Below, piece by piece: positions 1-9,109 of a stretch of DNA of 64,000 bases (its first letter is position 1; every line of letters begins with the position of its first letter). The notes beneath the pieces were generated by a model, which did no database searches, was not told the DNA's origin, and was given only the letters and a program-made list of their open reading frames with translations. The DNA lies in assembly GCF_008711465.1 (NCBI RefSeq), contig NZ_VXKQ01000016.1, positions 18,447 through 82,446 on the forward strand, written 5' to 3'. A program made the position numbers and the translations under genes. The DNA comes from Francisella sp. SYW-9 (GTDB lineage: Bacteria; Pseudomonadota; Gammaproteobacteria; Francisellales; Francisellaceae).

Positions 1-1
1 T

Positions 2-157
2 ATTGTAGTAGGAGACGGTTATACTGATTACCAACTATATGAGGCTGGCTTTGCTAATAAGTTTATTGCTTATGTAGAACATGTTCAAAGACAGAAAGTT
101 ATTGAGGTTGCTAAATATCATTCTAATAATATAAATCAACTTAAATCTTTATTATAA
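2..157 (+). CDS. HAD-family phosphatase, C-terminal end (partial)
   Basis: The window begins inside this gene, so only the last 51 codons are readable. They start with VVGDGYTD, the acidic motif that helps bind Mg2+ in HAD-superfamily phosphatases. The following AGFANKFIAY segment resembles the C-terminal part of phosphoserine-phosphatase-like HAD-IB proteins. The stop is 130 bp before the TauD-type oxygenase gene on the same strand, so the two may be co-transcribed. The substrate cannot be told from this fragment. Confidence 0.75.
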   Translation: MVVGDGYTDYQLYEAGFANKFIAYVEHVQRQKVIEVAKYHSNNINQLKSLL

Positions 158-287
158 TTTTGTAATTTATTATTTCCTTATTGTGGAATGTGCATTTATG
201 CACGTCAGTGTTTATGATTGCGCCAATTTATTAATTTTAGTATTGAGCTTATTATATTCACAGAAACACCACAAAAAGGAGCAAAAA

Positions 288-1112
288 ATGAATAAAGCGG
301 AGAACAAAATTAAGCAAACATCTATGGGTAAAGATATTAATTTAACCGAAATAAATCAAGAGTCTGTAGGTAAAATAATTCAAGCAGTTTCTAAAAATAG
401 TATTGTTAATATTAAAGGCAAAAAACTTACTCCAGCAGATCTTCACGAGATAACAAATAAGTTTGGTGAGACTATAACTTTATCAGAAGGCTTGGCATTT
501 AATAATCAGATTCGAGACCTAAAAACAGTAGTAAAAATTTCAAATATTGATAAAAATGGAAACCTGATTAAAAATCATAAAGGTACTGAATGCTGGTATC
601 AAGATGGTGACTTTAGGCCTGGTAAGGGTATATACGTATGGAACTTTTTGCATGCTCATACCGTACCAAATATTGGAGGGGAAACAGGATTCTTAGATGG
701 TCAAAGAATTTTAAAGGTAATTCCACAATGGTTAAAAGAGTTTTTTGACACTAACAAGTTAAAAATAACTCCAAAAAATATACCTGATTTTGATACTGAA
801 ACCGCCAATAAAATTGATGAGGTGATTCATAACTGTATACAAACTCACCCTGTTACAGGTACTCCTAGTTTGTATCTAGGAAGTATGAAAGTCGCAGAGA
901 TCAATGGCTTATCTAATTCATTATGGCATCAAATAAGAGAGTACCTTATGAGTCGCTTTGATAGTCCAGAAAATAGATATATCCATAATTGGGAGCCAGG
1001 TGATACATTGATTTGGGATAGTACTTTAGTATATCATCGTTCTATGGGAGGCTATGGAGATGAACCACGTTTGCTTTACCGTACACAGGCAAAAATGTTT
1101 CAATGCAATTAA
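288..1112 (+). CDS. TauD/TfdA-family oxygenase-like protein
   Basis: This 274-residue protein looks like a member of the Fe(II)/2-oxoglutarate dioxygenase family related to TauD. The HPVTG motif (187-191), the WDSTLVYH segment ending in His250 and a late Arg (261 or 265) fit the distal metal ligand and the 2-oxoglutarate site. The first metal motif, normally W-H-x-D, reads W103-Y104-Q105-D106, so the His is replaced by Tyr. I start at ATG 288 because AAGGAG lies six bases upstream; an in-frame ATG at 183 would add 35 residues with no ribosome site. It sits between a HAD phosphatase and an MFS transporter, which suggests a small biosynthesis or modification cluster. The substrate is unknown, and the Tyr may mean altered chemistry. 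Confidence 0.75.
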   Translation: MNKAENKIKQTSMGKDINLTEINQESVGKIIQAVSKNSIVNIKGKKLTPADLHEITNKFGETITLSEGLAFNNQIRDLKTVVKISNIDKNGNLIKNHKGTECWYQDGDFRPGKGIYVWNFLHAHTVPNIGGETGFLDGQRILKVIPQWLKEFFDTNKLKITPKNIPDFDTETANKIDEVIHNCIQTHPVTGTPSLYLGSMKVAEINGLSNSLWHQIREYLMSRFDSPENRYIHNWEPGDTLIWDSTLVYHRSMGGYGDEPRLLYRTQAKMFQCN

Positions 1113-1148
1113 GTAAACAATTATAAAAAATGAATATGGAAAGACTAT

Positions 1149-2441
1149 ATGAGTGTTTTTAAGAAAAGTTTTCTTTGGGCTATAACAGAAGTGTTCTTTA
1201 TTTTGAGTATTTTTGTAGCTGTTCTTTTTGGAATATATGGCTCTGATATTCAGTATAATAATCATTTATCAGCTACTGAATTATCTATAATTTCAGGAAC
1301 TTTTTTTATAGTCTTTTCATTATCCCAACTTTTTGCTGGAATTCTTATTGACAAAACTTCTCCGCGATTATTTTTAGGAGGATCTGCTATAGTTTCTGCT
1401 TTAGGATGTGTCATTTTTGCTAATACATCGGCTTTTGAAGTTCTATTATTATCTAGAGTGTTATTAGGTTTAGGTTTGGGGTGTGCGTTTTTAAGTGTCA
1501 TTTATACGATTCAATCAAGCTTTCCAGAGGAGAGGTTTGTACTTTTTGTATCTATTAGTCTATGTGTGGCAAATATTCTAGTAGGAACAATGGGCATGGT
1601 TTCAGGGAGTTTCCTATCTGGACACTCATATAACTTTAGTTTTACTATTTTAGCAATACTATTGTTTATTGTTGGAATTCTTCTTATGGCTTTATTCGAT
1701 AAAAATGTCTCAAAACAGCAAGTTACCAAAAGCAAACAAGGTGAAAAATCACTATTTCAGATGTTAAAAGAGATTTTTACTAAAAGAAGTTTTTGGTTTT
1801 CTGTATTATTTTTTATAGGATTATTAAGTGGTATTTTAACATTTTCAGACTTATTTAATGTAAGTTATCAGATGGATACTTTTGGCATTAGTCATGAAAA
1901 TGCTATTAGTCTTAATGGAATGATACCAATAGGAATGGCCGTGGGAGCGCCTTTAGCGGGGTGGTTGTCATCTAGGTATTCAAACCAGCTTGTAGCAATA
2001 GGTTTTAGTTTTATAGCTCTTTTGTCTATTATTCTAATTTTATATGTTCCTTTTTCTGAATATTATCGCTTAGAAATAAGCTATATAGTAAATTTTATAT
2101 TTGGAGTAGGATGTGGTAGTACAATTTTGGCCTATGAAGAGATTCGCTTGACAGTTAGTAGTTTAAGTAGTCGAATGTTAGCTAACTCACTTATTTTAAC
2201 AATTGCACATTTGTTTAATGGCCTCATTTTACAGCCATTAATTGGATTTATTGTTGATCACACTACTGTAGCTGAAGATAGGTTTTATGTTTTATTTAGT
2301 GCAAACTATATGCGTTGGTTATATGATGATAGTATCAATAACTTATGGCATAGGTATGATGGTGGATTGTCTCTTATAACTTTTGTTTTAGTTATTAGTT
2401 TTATATCAAGTATATTTTTTAAGTCAAAAAAATTTAGTTAG
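1149..2441 (+). CDS. MFS transporter
   Basis: This 430-residue inner-membrane protein has about twelve hydrophobic segments and the MFS pattern after the second one (GILIDKTSPR, the loop 2-3 signature). A central cytoplasmic loop near residues 190-210 is rich in Lys and Gln, as between the two six-helix halves of MFS proteins. It starts 36 bp after the TauD-type gene and probably shares its transcript, so it may export or import that pathway's compound; this is inference from position only. Its 3' end overlaps the convergent DUF475 gene by 8 bp. Confidence 0.85.
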   Translation: MSVFKKSFLWAITEVFFILSIFVAVLFGIYGSDIQYNNHLSATELSIISGTFFIVFSLSQLFAGILIDKTSPRLFLGGSAIVSALGCVIFANTSAFEVLLLSRVLLGLGLGCAFLSVIYTIQSSFPEERFVLFVSISLCVANILVGTMGMVSGSFLSGHSYNFSFTILAILLFIVGILLMALFDKNVSKQQVTKSKQGEKSLFQMLKEIFTKRSFWFSVLFFIGLLSGILTFSDLFNVSYQMDTFGISHENAISLNGMIPIGMAVGAPLAGWLSSRYSNQLVAIGFSFIALLSIILILYVPFSEYYRLEISYIVNFIFGVGCGSTILAYEEIRLTVSSLSSRMLANSLILTIAHLFNGLILQPLIGFIVDHTTVAEDRFYVLFSANYMRWLYDDSINNLWHRYDGGLSLITFVLVISFISSIFFKSKKFS

Positions 2442-3456
2442 ATATTTTTCTATTATTAAGAATTGAGTGAATAAATGCTATTGCTAATATCACTATACCT
2501 ATAGAGCCACTAAACCATTCTGGAATATTAATAAATATTTTTAATAGTAGTATTGCAGCCAAAAAGCCTATTGCGTAATGAGCGCCATGTTCAAGGTATA
2601 TGTATTTGGCTAACGTTTTTTTCTCAACAAAAAGTATAGTTAAAGATCTAACAAACATAGCACCAATACCAAGGCCTATCATTATTATGATGATATTTGT
2701 ACTAATAGCAAAAGCTCCAACAACTCCATCAAAGCTAAAAGATGCATCAATTATCTCTAGATAAATAAAGCCCATCAAACCATTACGAGCCACATCTAGG
2801 GTACTAACTTTAGCTGAATCAAAGAATGAGTTAAGTAGGCCTAAGCCTTCATGAACAATTATACCTAAGAGATATGCTATAGCTAGCTCTCCTTGATATG
2901 GAGTATCTGCAATATAAATTACAATAAGACCAATAACAACTGCAAAGAAAATGTAGCCGCCATTATATTGGCGAACTTTGTTTGTTAATTGGTTATTTTC
3001 AATTAGAGGTATCCAGTGATGTCCTTCATTTTCACTAAGGAAAAAGTTTAAAAATACCATAAGTAGGAAGCTACCACCAAAACTACAAATATATGGCATA
3101 GAATGTTCTAATATTTGTTGGTATTTTTCGGGGTCATTTAATGCTAGGTGTATTACATTTATAAAGTGAGCACCACTGGAAAGAGTTACTAATAATATAG
3201 GAAATATTAGACGCATTCCAAATACTGCGATAGGAATTCCTAGATAAATAAAAATTTTTTGCCATTTCTTTGACATTTGACCAAGCACTTTTGCATTTAT
3301 AATAGCATTGTCAAAACTTAGTGATATCTCTAGTGCGGCTAATATTAATACTGTATATGTTGTAGCTAAAGGTATCGAAGGATATAAACACTCTCCAAGG
3401 ACTATACCAATAGCGGTTACGATAATTGATCCGTAGAAATATTTTAAATTTTTCAA
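2434..3456 (-). CDS. DUF475 (TerC-related) integral membrane protein
   Basis: This 340-residue polytopic membrane protein matches the DUF475 family, which is distantly related to TerC and YjbE-type proteins. Two segments carry the family's acidic intramembrane motif: ISLSFDNAI near residue 45 and DASFSFDGVVGAF near residue 240, which look like two halves of an inverted repeat. TerC-like families have been linked to metal-ion handling, but no substrate can be assigned here. The gene converges on the MFS gene with an 8 bp overlap and is alone on its strand. Confidence 0.8.
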   Translation of the reverse strand: MKNLKYFYGSIIVTAIGIVLGECLYPSIPLATTYTVLILAALEISLSFDNAIINAKVLGQMSKKWQKIFIYLGIPIAVFGMRLIFPILLVTLSSGAHFINVIHLALNDPEKYQQILEHSMPYICSFGGSFLLMVFLNFFLSENEGHHWIPLIENNQLTNKVRQYNGGYIFFAVVIGLIVIYIADTPYQGELAIAYLLGIIVHEGLGLLNSFFDSAKVSTLDVARNGLMGFIYLEIIDASFSFDGVVGAFAISTNIIIIMIGLGIGAMFVRSLTILFVEKKTLAKYIYLEHGAHYAIGFLAAILLLKIFINIPEWFSGSIGIVILAIAFIHSILNNRKISN

Positions 3457-3536
3457 AGTATCTTCGTTCTTATATTTTATAACGGATAGATTTTACCATA
3501 TAATAATCTATTAATTGATATTTTAACTTAAATAGT

Positions 3537-3929
3537 ATGTCGGTAGCTTTATATACAATAATTTTTTTAGCAATATGTTTTTTTGTATGGCGTAATTTTA
3601 TGAAAAATAAAGAATATGCTATAGGGGTTGCTGAGCGTTCGTCGCAAAAGCATAATCTAGACTTATTAGATGATACAGTATGCTTACGTAAGATTACTGT
3701 GAAATTTGAAAATAAGAAAATAGTGTTTTATAGAGTGTATTCGTTTGACTATAATACAGCAACCTGTGATGAGAGATATAGAGGGTATATAGTTATAAGA
3801 AACGGTAGGCTTGATGAAGTTGTGATATCAAATTTTGAAAAGGCAGATATTGTTAAAGAAAACATTATATCTGAGCAAGAGAACTCATCACATAAGCCAG
3901 CAAATAATATTATAGATTTTGATAATTAG
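3537..3929 (+). CDS. DUF3301 family small membrane protein
   Basis: This 130-residue protein has one N-terminal membrane helix (residues 4-19) followed by a basic cytoplasmic part. The segment with CLRKITVKF and FYRVYSFDY matches the DUF3301 family found in gammaproteobacteria, whose function is not known. The gene is the first of a closely spaced plus-strand run: the GST-like gene starts 8 bp after its stop, and alr follows, so the three probably form one operon. The acidic tail after residue 100 is low in complexity. Confidence 0.7.
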   Translation: MSVALYTIIFLAICFFVWRNFMKNKEYAIGVAERSSQKHNLDLLDDTVCLRKITVKFENKKIVFYRVYSFDYNTATCDERYRGYIVIRNGRLDEVVISNFEKADIVKENIISEQENSSHKPANNIIDFDN

Positions 3930-3937
3930 GAACGTAT

Positions 3938-4639
3938 ATGATTCATTTACAACAGTTACCCCCTTTAAAAGATAGAAACTATAGTTGTAGTCCATTTTGT
4001 TTGAAATTAGAACTTTATTTTAAAACTATGGATATTAACTATAAAAATCACTTTAACTTAGAGTTTAATAAATCTCCAACAGGTAAAATGCCATATATAG
4101 AAACTATGGGTAAGAAGTTTGCTGATAGTAATCTTATAATTAAAATGCTTGAGCAGCAAAATCAAGCAGGTATAGATGATCATTTGAGCTTAGAACAAAA
4201 AGCTATTTCGACAGCTTTTATTCGATTATGTGAAGATAGCTTATATTGGGTTGGAGTATATAGTCGTTGGGCAGATAAAAGTAATTTTAATTGGAAAAAA
4301 GATTTCATAGAAGCTACAAAGCTACCTAAGGCAATGGCTAGTATTATTTATCCTGTAGCTAAAAGAAATACATTACGCCAGCTTAAAGCAGTTGGAGTTG
4401 TTAATTTGACAAATGATGAGATTTACTCTAAGGCTGAGGAGAACTTATTAGCAATATCAGGTTTTTTAAATGGTAAAAAACATTTCTTTAATGATCAAAT
4501 TTCTCTAGTTGATGTAGTTGTGTTTAGTTTTGTTATTATGATTTATGATGGAAGTTGTGGAACACGTCTACAAAACTTTTTATCTAGTTTAGATATAGGT
4601 CATTTTATGGATAACATGAAGCATAAATTTAATATTTAG
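3938..4639 (+). CDS. Glutathione S-transferase-like (metaxin-type) protein
   Basis: The 233-residue protein has a thioredoxin-like N-terminal half (residues 1-72), with SPFCLKLELYFKT at the first helix and the cis-Pro segment GKMPYIETMG. A helical C-terminal half contains FFNDQISLVDVVVFSF. This arrangement is that of the GST fold, nearest to metaxin / failed-axon-connections type proteins rather than classical GSTs. The substrate is unknown. It lies between the DUF3301 gene and alr with gaps of 8 and 11 bp, so translation is probably coupled in one operon. Confidence 0.75.
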   Translation: MIHLQQLPPLKDRNYSCSPFCLKLELYFKTMDINYKNHFNLEFNKSPTGKMPYIETMGKKFADSNLIIKMLEQQNQAGIDDHLSLEQKAISTAFIRLCEDSLYWVGVYSRWADKSNFNWKKDFIEATKLPKAMASIIYPVAKRNTLRQLKAVGVVNLTNDEIYSKAEENLLAISGFLNGKKHFFNDQISLVDVVVFSFVIMIYDGSCGTRLQNFLSSLDIGHFMDNMKHKFNI

Positions 4640-4650
4640 GTGATTTTTAG

Positions 4651-5754
4651 ATGGATATAAATTTTCTTGAGTTAGATATAGCTACATTAAGAAATAATAT
4701 TTCTATAATAAAAAGATACACACAGACGAAACTGTGTCTACCAGTCAAGGCTAATGCTTACGGCCACGATTTAAATATTGTTGTCAAGAATACAAAAGAT
4801 CTAGTTGATTTTTATGCTACTGCATGTGCTAGTGAGGCTTTAGAGGTTTATAAAAATTGTTTGAATACACCTATACTAATATTTGGAACTATTGAAACTT
4901 GCTATCTTAAAGAGTTAATAGACAAAGAAATTAGACTCAGTATTCATAGATTTAGTGATATTGCAGAAATAGAATATTATGCAAAGCAGAACTCTAAAAA
5001 AGCTAAAGTACATATCTTTGCCAATACGGGCATGAATATGCTAGGAATAAATAGCGAGCATATTGCCGATATAGTAGATAAAGTTCAAAGATCTAAATAT
5101 ATTGATCTAGAAGGAGTATATAGTCATTTAGCTTGTGCTGATGAAAAAAATAACTCATTTAATCAAGTACAAATAAATAGGTTTATAGAAATTCAACAAT
5201 TTGTAAAAGCTATAAATAACCAAATCATTTGTCACTTAGCAAACTCATATGGATGTATAGGTCAGAATAATATAGCTTTTGATATGGTTAGACCGGGGAT
5301 ATTAAGTTATGGCTTTTTACCTGATTTTAATGTTTCTAAACAATTAGAAGCTATTAAGCCGGTTGCAAGCTTGGTTACACAAATAGTGAAGCTAATAAAG
5401 TTAGATAAAATATTTGAGGTTGGATACTCTATAAGTTATGTTGGCAAAAAAGGTGAGCATATAGCTATACTTCCAGTGGGTTATGGAGATGGCTTCCCTC
5501 GGACTCTTGGAAACAATGGTTTTGTTTATATTCAAGATAGCTATTATCCTATAATTGGTAGAGTAAATATGGATGCATTAGCAATATCTCTAGGTAGTAA
5601 TGATCAAAGTTTTGAAGTCGGTGACAGAGTAGAGCTTATATCAAATAAGCCTGAAAGGTTAAATAGTGCTAAAGCTATAGCCAAAAACTTACAAACTATA
5701 GAATACGACATTATCGCTACTTTAAATCAAAGAATTCTTAGAAAAGAAACCTAG
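4651..5754 (+). CDS. alr: Alanine racemase
   Basis: Alanine racemase converts L- to D-alanine for peptidoglycan and uses PLP. The PLP-binding lysine is K33 in the motif VKANAYGHD. The C-terminal barrel carries AILPVGYGDGFPR and GRVNMDALAIS, both typical of the family, and YSISYVG holds the likely second catalytic Tyr. At 367 residues it is full length. It is the last gene of the run that starts with the DUF3301 gene, 11 bp behind the GST-like gene. No second racemase is in the window. Confidence 0.95.
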   Translation: MDINFLELDIATLRNNISIIKRYTQTKLCLPVKANAYGHDLNIVVKNTKDLVDFYATACASEALEVYKNCLNTPILIFGTIETCYLKELIDKEIRLSIHRFSDIAEIEYYAKQNSKKAKVHIFANTGMNMLGINSEHIADIVDKVQRSKYIDLEGVYSHLACADEKNNSFNQVQINRFIEIQQFVKAINNQIICHLANSYGCIGQNNIAFDMVRPGILSYGFLPDFNVSKQLEAIKPVASLVTQIVKLIKLDKIFEVGYSISYVGKKGEHIAILPVGYGDGFPRTLGNNGFVYIQDSYYPIIGRVNMDALAISLGSNDQSFEVGDRVELISNKPERLNSAKAIAKNLQTIEYDIIATLNQRILRKET

Positions 5755-5833
5755 CCTCAAGTCATTATAAAACTTTACTTTTAATTACTCTGAACATAAA
5801 CTGAAAGTTACGGTATAAAAAAATATTTGTTTT

Positions 5834-7444
5834 ATGGCAAAAAATAAGCTAACTGTAGGTAGCCTTATAGCAATAGGTATAGGGACTATTATGGGTTCTG
5901 GCTGGATGTTTTCAGCACAATACACTTCTGAGTATGCTGGTCCAGCTTCGATATTATCTTGGATTATTGGTGCAGTTTTGATGGTTTTTATCGCATTAAC
6001 ATTTGCAGAAAGCTGTACTATTGTTCCTGTGCAAGGGTCTTCATCTAGAATACCTCATATAACTCATGGTACATTACTAAGCTATATCTTTGCATGGATT
6101 ACATGGATTTCTTATCTAGTTTTAGCTCCTATAGAAGTGCAAGCTGTAATACAATATTTGGCAGTTTTTTATCCTAGTTTAATAAATGTCAAAACAGGTG
6201 CTCTATCAGGGTATGGAACTCCATTAGCTATATTACTATTGTTAATGTTTTGTGCTTTCAACTTTTATTCATTAAGATGGTTAGTAAAGATCAATAATAT
6301 AATTACTTTATTTAAAGTTGTTGTTCCAATAATTATTGGAGGATCTTTATTAGCTTTATGCTATACATTACCTCAACTAAGTTCAAAAACAGTTGAACAT
6401 AGTTTCAAATTTATGCCATATGGAATGAATGGAGTATTTTCAGCGATATCTTTAGGTGGTATTGGTTATGCCTTTGTAGGTTTTAAAACTATTGTTGAAA
6501 TGGCTGGTAATACAAAGAATCCTTCAAAAGCTATCCCTATAGCGACTATAGGAACAATAGTCACTTGCTTGTTTATTTTTTTGTTTTTACAAATTGCATA
6601 TGTAACAATAGCTTCTAAATATTTACATGGTAATCAATGGGGAGTGCAATATCTTTTCCCTAAAGGTAACTCTAGCTTTGGAGCATTTGCTTTAATTGCT
6701 CAAGATTTAGGTCAGACTTGGATTATGTACTTTTTGTATTTTGGAGCGATATTATTTCCATTAGTTGCTGGGTTACTATATTTTTGTGTGGCCTTAAACT
6801 CATTAAATGCAATGGTATCAAATGGCTATATGCCAAAAGTATTGAATAAATTAAACCCTGTTACAAATAAGCCTCTTTATGCAATTATTTTAAATTTTTT
6901 GATTGCTATGATAATGTTTGCACCATTCCCAGGATGGCAAACAATGACAACATTTTTAACTTCATTAATATCTTTAACATATTTAACAGGTGCCACTTCA
7001 ACTTTAGCTATGAGACATAGACTTCCAAACATTCATAGACCTTTTAAATTAAAAGGAGTATTTTTAATATCTTTATTAGGTGTTTTCTCATCTACATTAG
7101 TCTTCTTGTGGAGTGGTTGGGATATCGTATCTAAATCAGGCATAGCTATTTGTATAGCTATCTTTATGCTTGGAGCATATAGAAACTTTGGAGCTGATAA
7201 ATCAGAAAAAATCTCTTGGCACTTTAAGCAGTCTATCTGGTTTTGGTTCTATATTGTCGCTGTATCAATAGTGTCATATTTGAGTAATTTTGGTGGGATA
7301 GGAATTTTAGACTTTTATTCAGCAGCAGCTGTTTTGTTAATTATTAGTTTTATTACTTGTATTATCGCTAAACAATATTGCCTAACAGCAGATGAAATAC
7401 AGCAAGGTATAGAAGCGGCACTACATCAGCAAAATGCCCACTAA
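5834..7444 (+). CDS. APC-family amino acid permease
   Basis: This 536-residue membrane protein begins with SLIAIGIGTIMGSGWMF, the Gly-rich first helix that binds the amino-acid backbone in the APC superfamily. About twelve to fourteen hydrophobic segments follow. Similarity is to the broad amino acid permease group that includes glutamate/GABA-type antiporters, but the substrate cannot be read from sequence. The ATG at 5834 has no recognisable Shine-Dalgarno site in the T-rich sequence before it, so initiation may be weak or leaderless. It is likely a single-gene unit between alr and pheA. Confidence 0.88.
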   Translation: MAKNKLTVGSLIAIGIGTIMGSGWMFSAQYTSEYAGPASILSWIIGAVLMVFIALTFAESCTIVPVQGSSSRIPHITHGTLLSYIFAWITWISYLVLAPIEVQAVIQYLAVFYPSLINVKTGALSGYGTPLAILLLLMFCAFNFYSLRWLVKINNIITLFKVVVPIIIGGSLLALCYTLPQLSSKTVEHSFKFMPYGMNGVFSAISLGGIGYAFVGFKTIVEMAGNTKNPSKAIPIATIGTIVTCLFIFLFLQIAYVTIASKYLHGNQWGVQYLFPKGNSSFGAFALIAQDLGQTWIMYFLYFGAILFPLVAGLLYFCVALNSLNAMVSNGYMPKVLNKLNPVTNKPLYAIILNFLIAMIMFAPFPGWQTMTTFLTSLISLTYLTGATSTLAMRHRLPNIHRPFKLKGVFLISLLGVFSSTLVFLWSGWDIVSKSGIAICIAIFMLGAYRNFGADKSEKISWHFKQSIWFWFYIVAVSIVSYLSNFGGIGILDFYSAAAVLLIISFITCIIAKQYCLTADEIQQGIEAALHQQNAH

Positions 7445-7539
7445 TCTATATTTTGTTTATTTAGTTGCATAGGTTATTGTTTTAATAATTTTCAAATGAC
7501 TGTATTATTATTTATTAAATAATTATCTAAAATATTTTT

Positions 7540-8382
7540 ATGATTAAAGTTTCATTCCAAGGTGAGCATGGAGCATATTCCGAGCAGGCTATAACTAATT
7601 TTCTAAATCAGCAAGGCGTAAAAAACTTCCAAACTATACCATGCCATTCTTTTGCAGATGCTATTGAACATACTATTGCAGGCAAATCAAATTTTGTGAT
7701 GCTTCCTATAGAAAACTCTTTAGGAGGCTCAGTAGTTCCAGCATATGATGAGCTGATTAAAAGTAGTTTAAAGGTAAAAGCCGAAATAGTTTTAAAAATT
7801 AAACACTGTCTTATGGGATTGCCAGATACAGAAATCGCAGATGTAAAGAGTGTAATTTCCCATCCTCAAGCACTATCTCAATGTACTAAAAGTTTAAAAA
7901 GATTAAAATTAATGCCAGAAGCATTTGTTGATACAGCAGGAGCAGCGAAGCATATTTTTGAAACTAAGCAAAAAAATCATCTTGCTATAGCAGGGGAGCT
8001 TGCTGCTAAGACTTATGGATTAAGAATTTTCCAAAATCAGTTTGAGGATGAGCATTTTAATTATACGCGTTTCTTTTTAATGGGCTATGACTCAATTACA
8101 GTTAACTCTGATAGTAATAAATATAAAACGACTCTTATATTTTCTGTTGAAGAAAAGCCAAATGCTTTAGTTAACACTCTAAATATCTTTGGAAAATATA
8201 ATATTAATTTGACAAAAATAGAGTCACGGCCATCTAGAGACAGAGCTTGGGATTATTTATTTTTTGTTGATTTTGAAGGCTCTGAAGATGATGAGCATAT
8301 TCAAAAAACTTTATTAGAAGTTCTCAAGAAAAGTACTTTTCTTAAGGTTTTAGGCTCCTACCAAACATATAGTTTTGATTAA
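7540..8382 (+). CDS. pheA: Prephenate dehydratase (monofunctional)
   Basis: Prephenate dehydratase makes phenylpyruvate for phenylalanine synthesis. The N-terminal catalytic part has FQGEHGAYSEQA and the family's TRF motif (YTRFFLMGY, near residue 180). The C-terminal ACT domain (about 200-278) includes KIESRPSR, the ESRP motif that binds phenylalanine for feedback control. No chorismate mutase domain is fused in front, unlike E. coli PheA; the 280-residue length fits the single-function form. The next gene starts 2 bp after the stop, so the two are likely co-transcribed. Confidence 0.95.
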   Translation: MIKVSFQGEHGAYSEQAITNFLNQQGVKNFQTIPCHSFADAIEHTIAGKSNFVMLPIENSLGGSVVPAYDELIKSSLKVKAEIVLKIKHCLMGLPDTEIADVKSVISHPQALSQCTKSLKRLKLMPEAFVDTAGAAKHIFETKQKNHLAIAGELAAKTYGLRIFQNQFEDEHFNYTRFFLMGYDSITVNSDSNKYKTTLIFSVEEKPNALVNTLNIFGKYNINLTKIESRPSRDRAWDYLFFVDFEGSEDDEHIQKTLLEVLKKSTFLKVLGSYQTYSFD

Positions 8383-8384
8383 TA

Positions 8385-9053
8385 ATGAACTATAAAGTTG
8401 ATATAGTTTATAAAAATGTTAAAAATCTAAAGATTTCTTTAAATAAAGAGGGCCTAGTTACAGTAACTTCTCCAAAAGGTGTAACTAAAAAAGAAATTTT
8501 TGCACTGCTTGAATCAAAAAAATCATGGATAGAAAAACATAGTAAAAGATTATCAGCTAATAAGAAGTATGATTATACTCAATATCTATTAGAAGATGAT
8601 TCTAATATTTATTTTTTAGGTCGAGAATATCTTGTGAAATCAATACCTTCAAAGCAGAATCTAATTTATGAGCATGAGGATCATTTTGAATTTTTACTAA
8701 ATCCAAGTGTTATAGGTAACAGAGAGTTTAAGTTACAGTTATTAGAAGAGTTTTATAGGGATCGAGCTGATATTATATTAAATAATCTTGTGGCAAAATT
8801 TTTGAAAATAACAAATCAAGAAATACAAAGAGTTACTATAAAAAAGACAAAAACACGTTGGGGTTCTTGTAATTATATTAAGAAAACTATTAATTTAAAT
8901 TTTAACCTAATTTTAAGAGATATTGAAGCAATAGAGTATGTTGTTTTACATGAGATTGCCCATTTGACACACCCAAATCATTCAAAAGAGTTTTATAATT
9001 ATATAGAGAGCTATATGCCTGATTGGAAAATTAGAGAAAAAAGATTAAAATGA
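8385..9053 (+). CDS. YgjP-type M48-like metal-dependent hydrolase
   Basis: The 222-residue protein carries the zinc-protease motif HEIAH (in VVLHEIAHLTHPNHSKEF, near residue 190), with a further His shortly after it. The KTRWGSC segment before it is typical of the YgjP/DUF45 family. The family is widespread and poorly understood; members are predicted cytoplasmic metallopeptidases. It follows pheA with a 2 bp gap, but nothing links it to aromatic synthesis beyond position. Confidence 0.82.
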   Translation: MNYKVDIVYKNVKNLKISLNKEGLVTVTSPKGVTKKEIFALLESKKSWIEKHSKRLSANKKYDYTQYLLEDDSNIYFLGREYLVKSIPSKQNLIYEHEDHFEFLLNPSVIGNREFKLQLLEEFYRDRADIILNNLVAKFLKITNQEIQRVTIKKTKTRWGSCNYIKKTINLNFNLILRDIEAIEYVVLHEIAHLTHPNHSKEFYNYIESYMPDWKIREKRLK

Positions 9054-9109
9054 GATATAAATAGTTGTTTTGCAGTTTTCAAAAATTCATATCTTTTTGG
9101 GAGATTTTA

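Noticed and set aside
183..287. Extension of the TauD-type protein by 35 residues from ATG 183
   Set aside because: No ribosome site before 183, the extra residues do not look like the family, and ATG 288 has AAGGAG at ideal spacing.
9065..9109. TTG-initiated extension of sdaA
   Set aside because: The family N-terminus begins at ATG 9110, which has its own GGGAG site.
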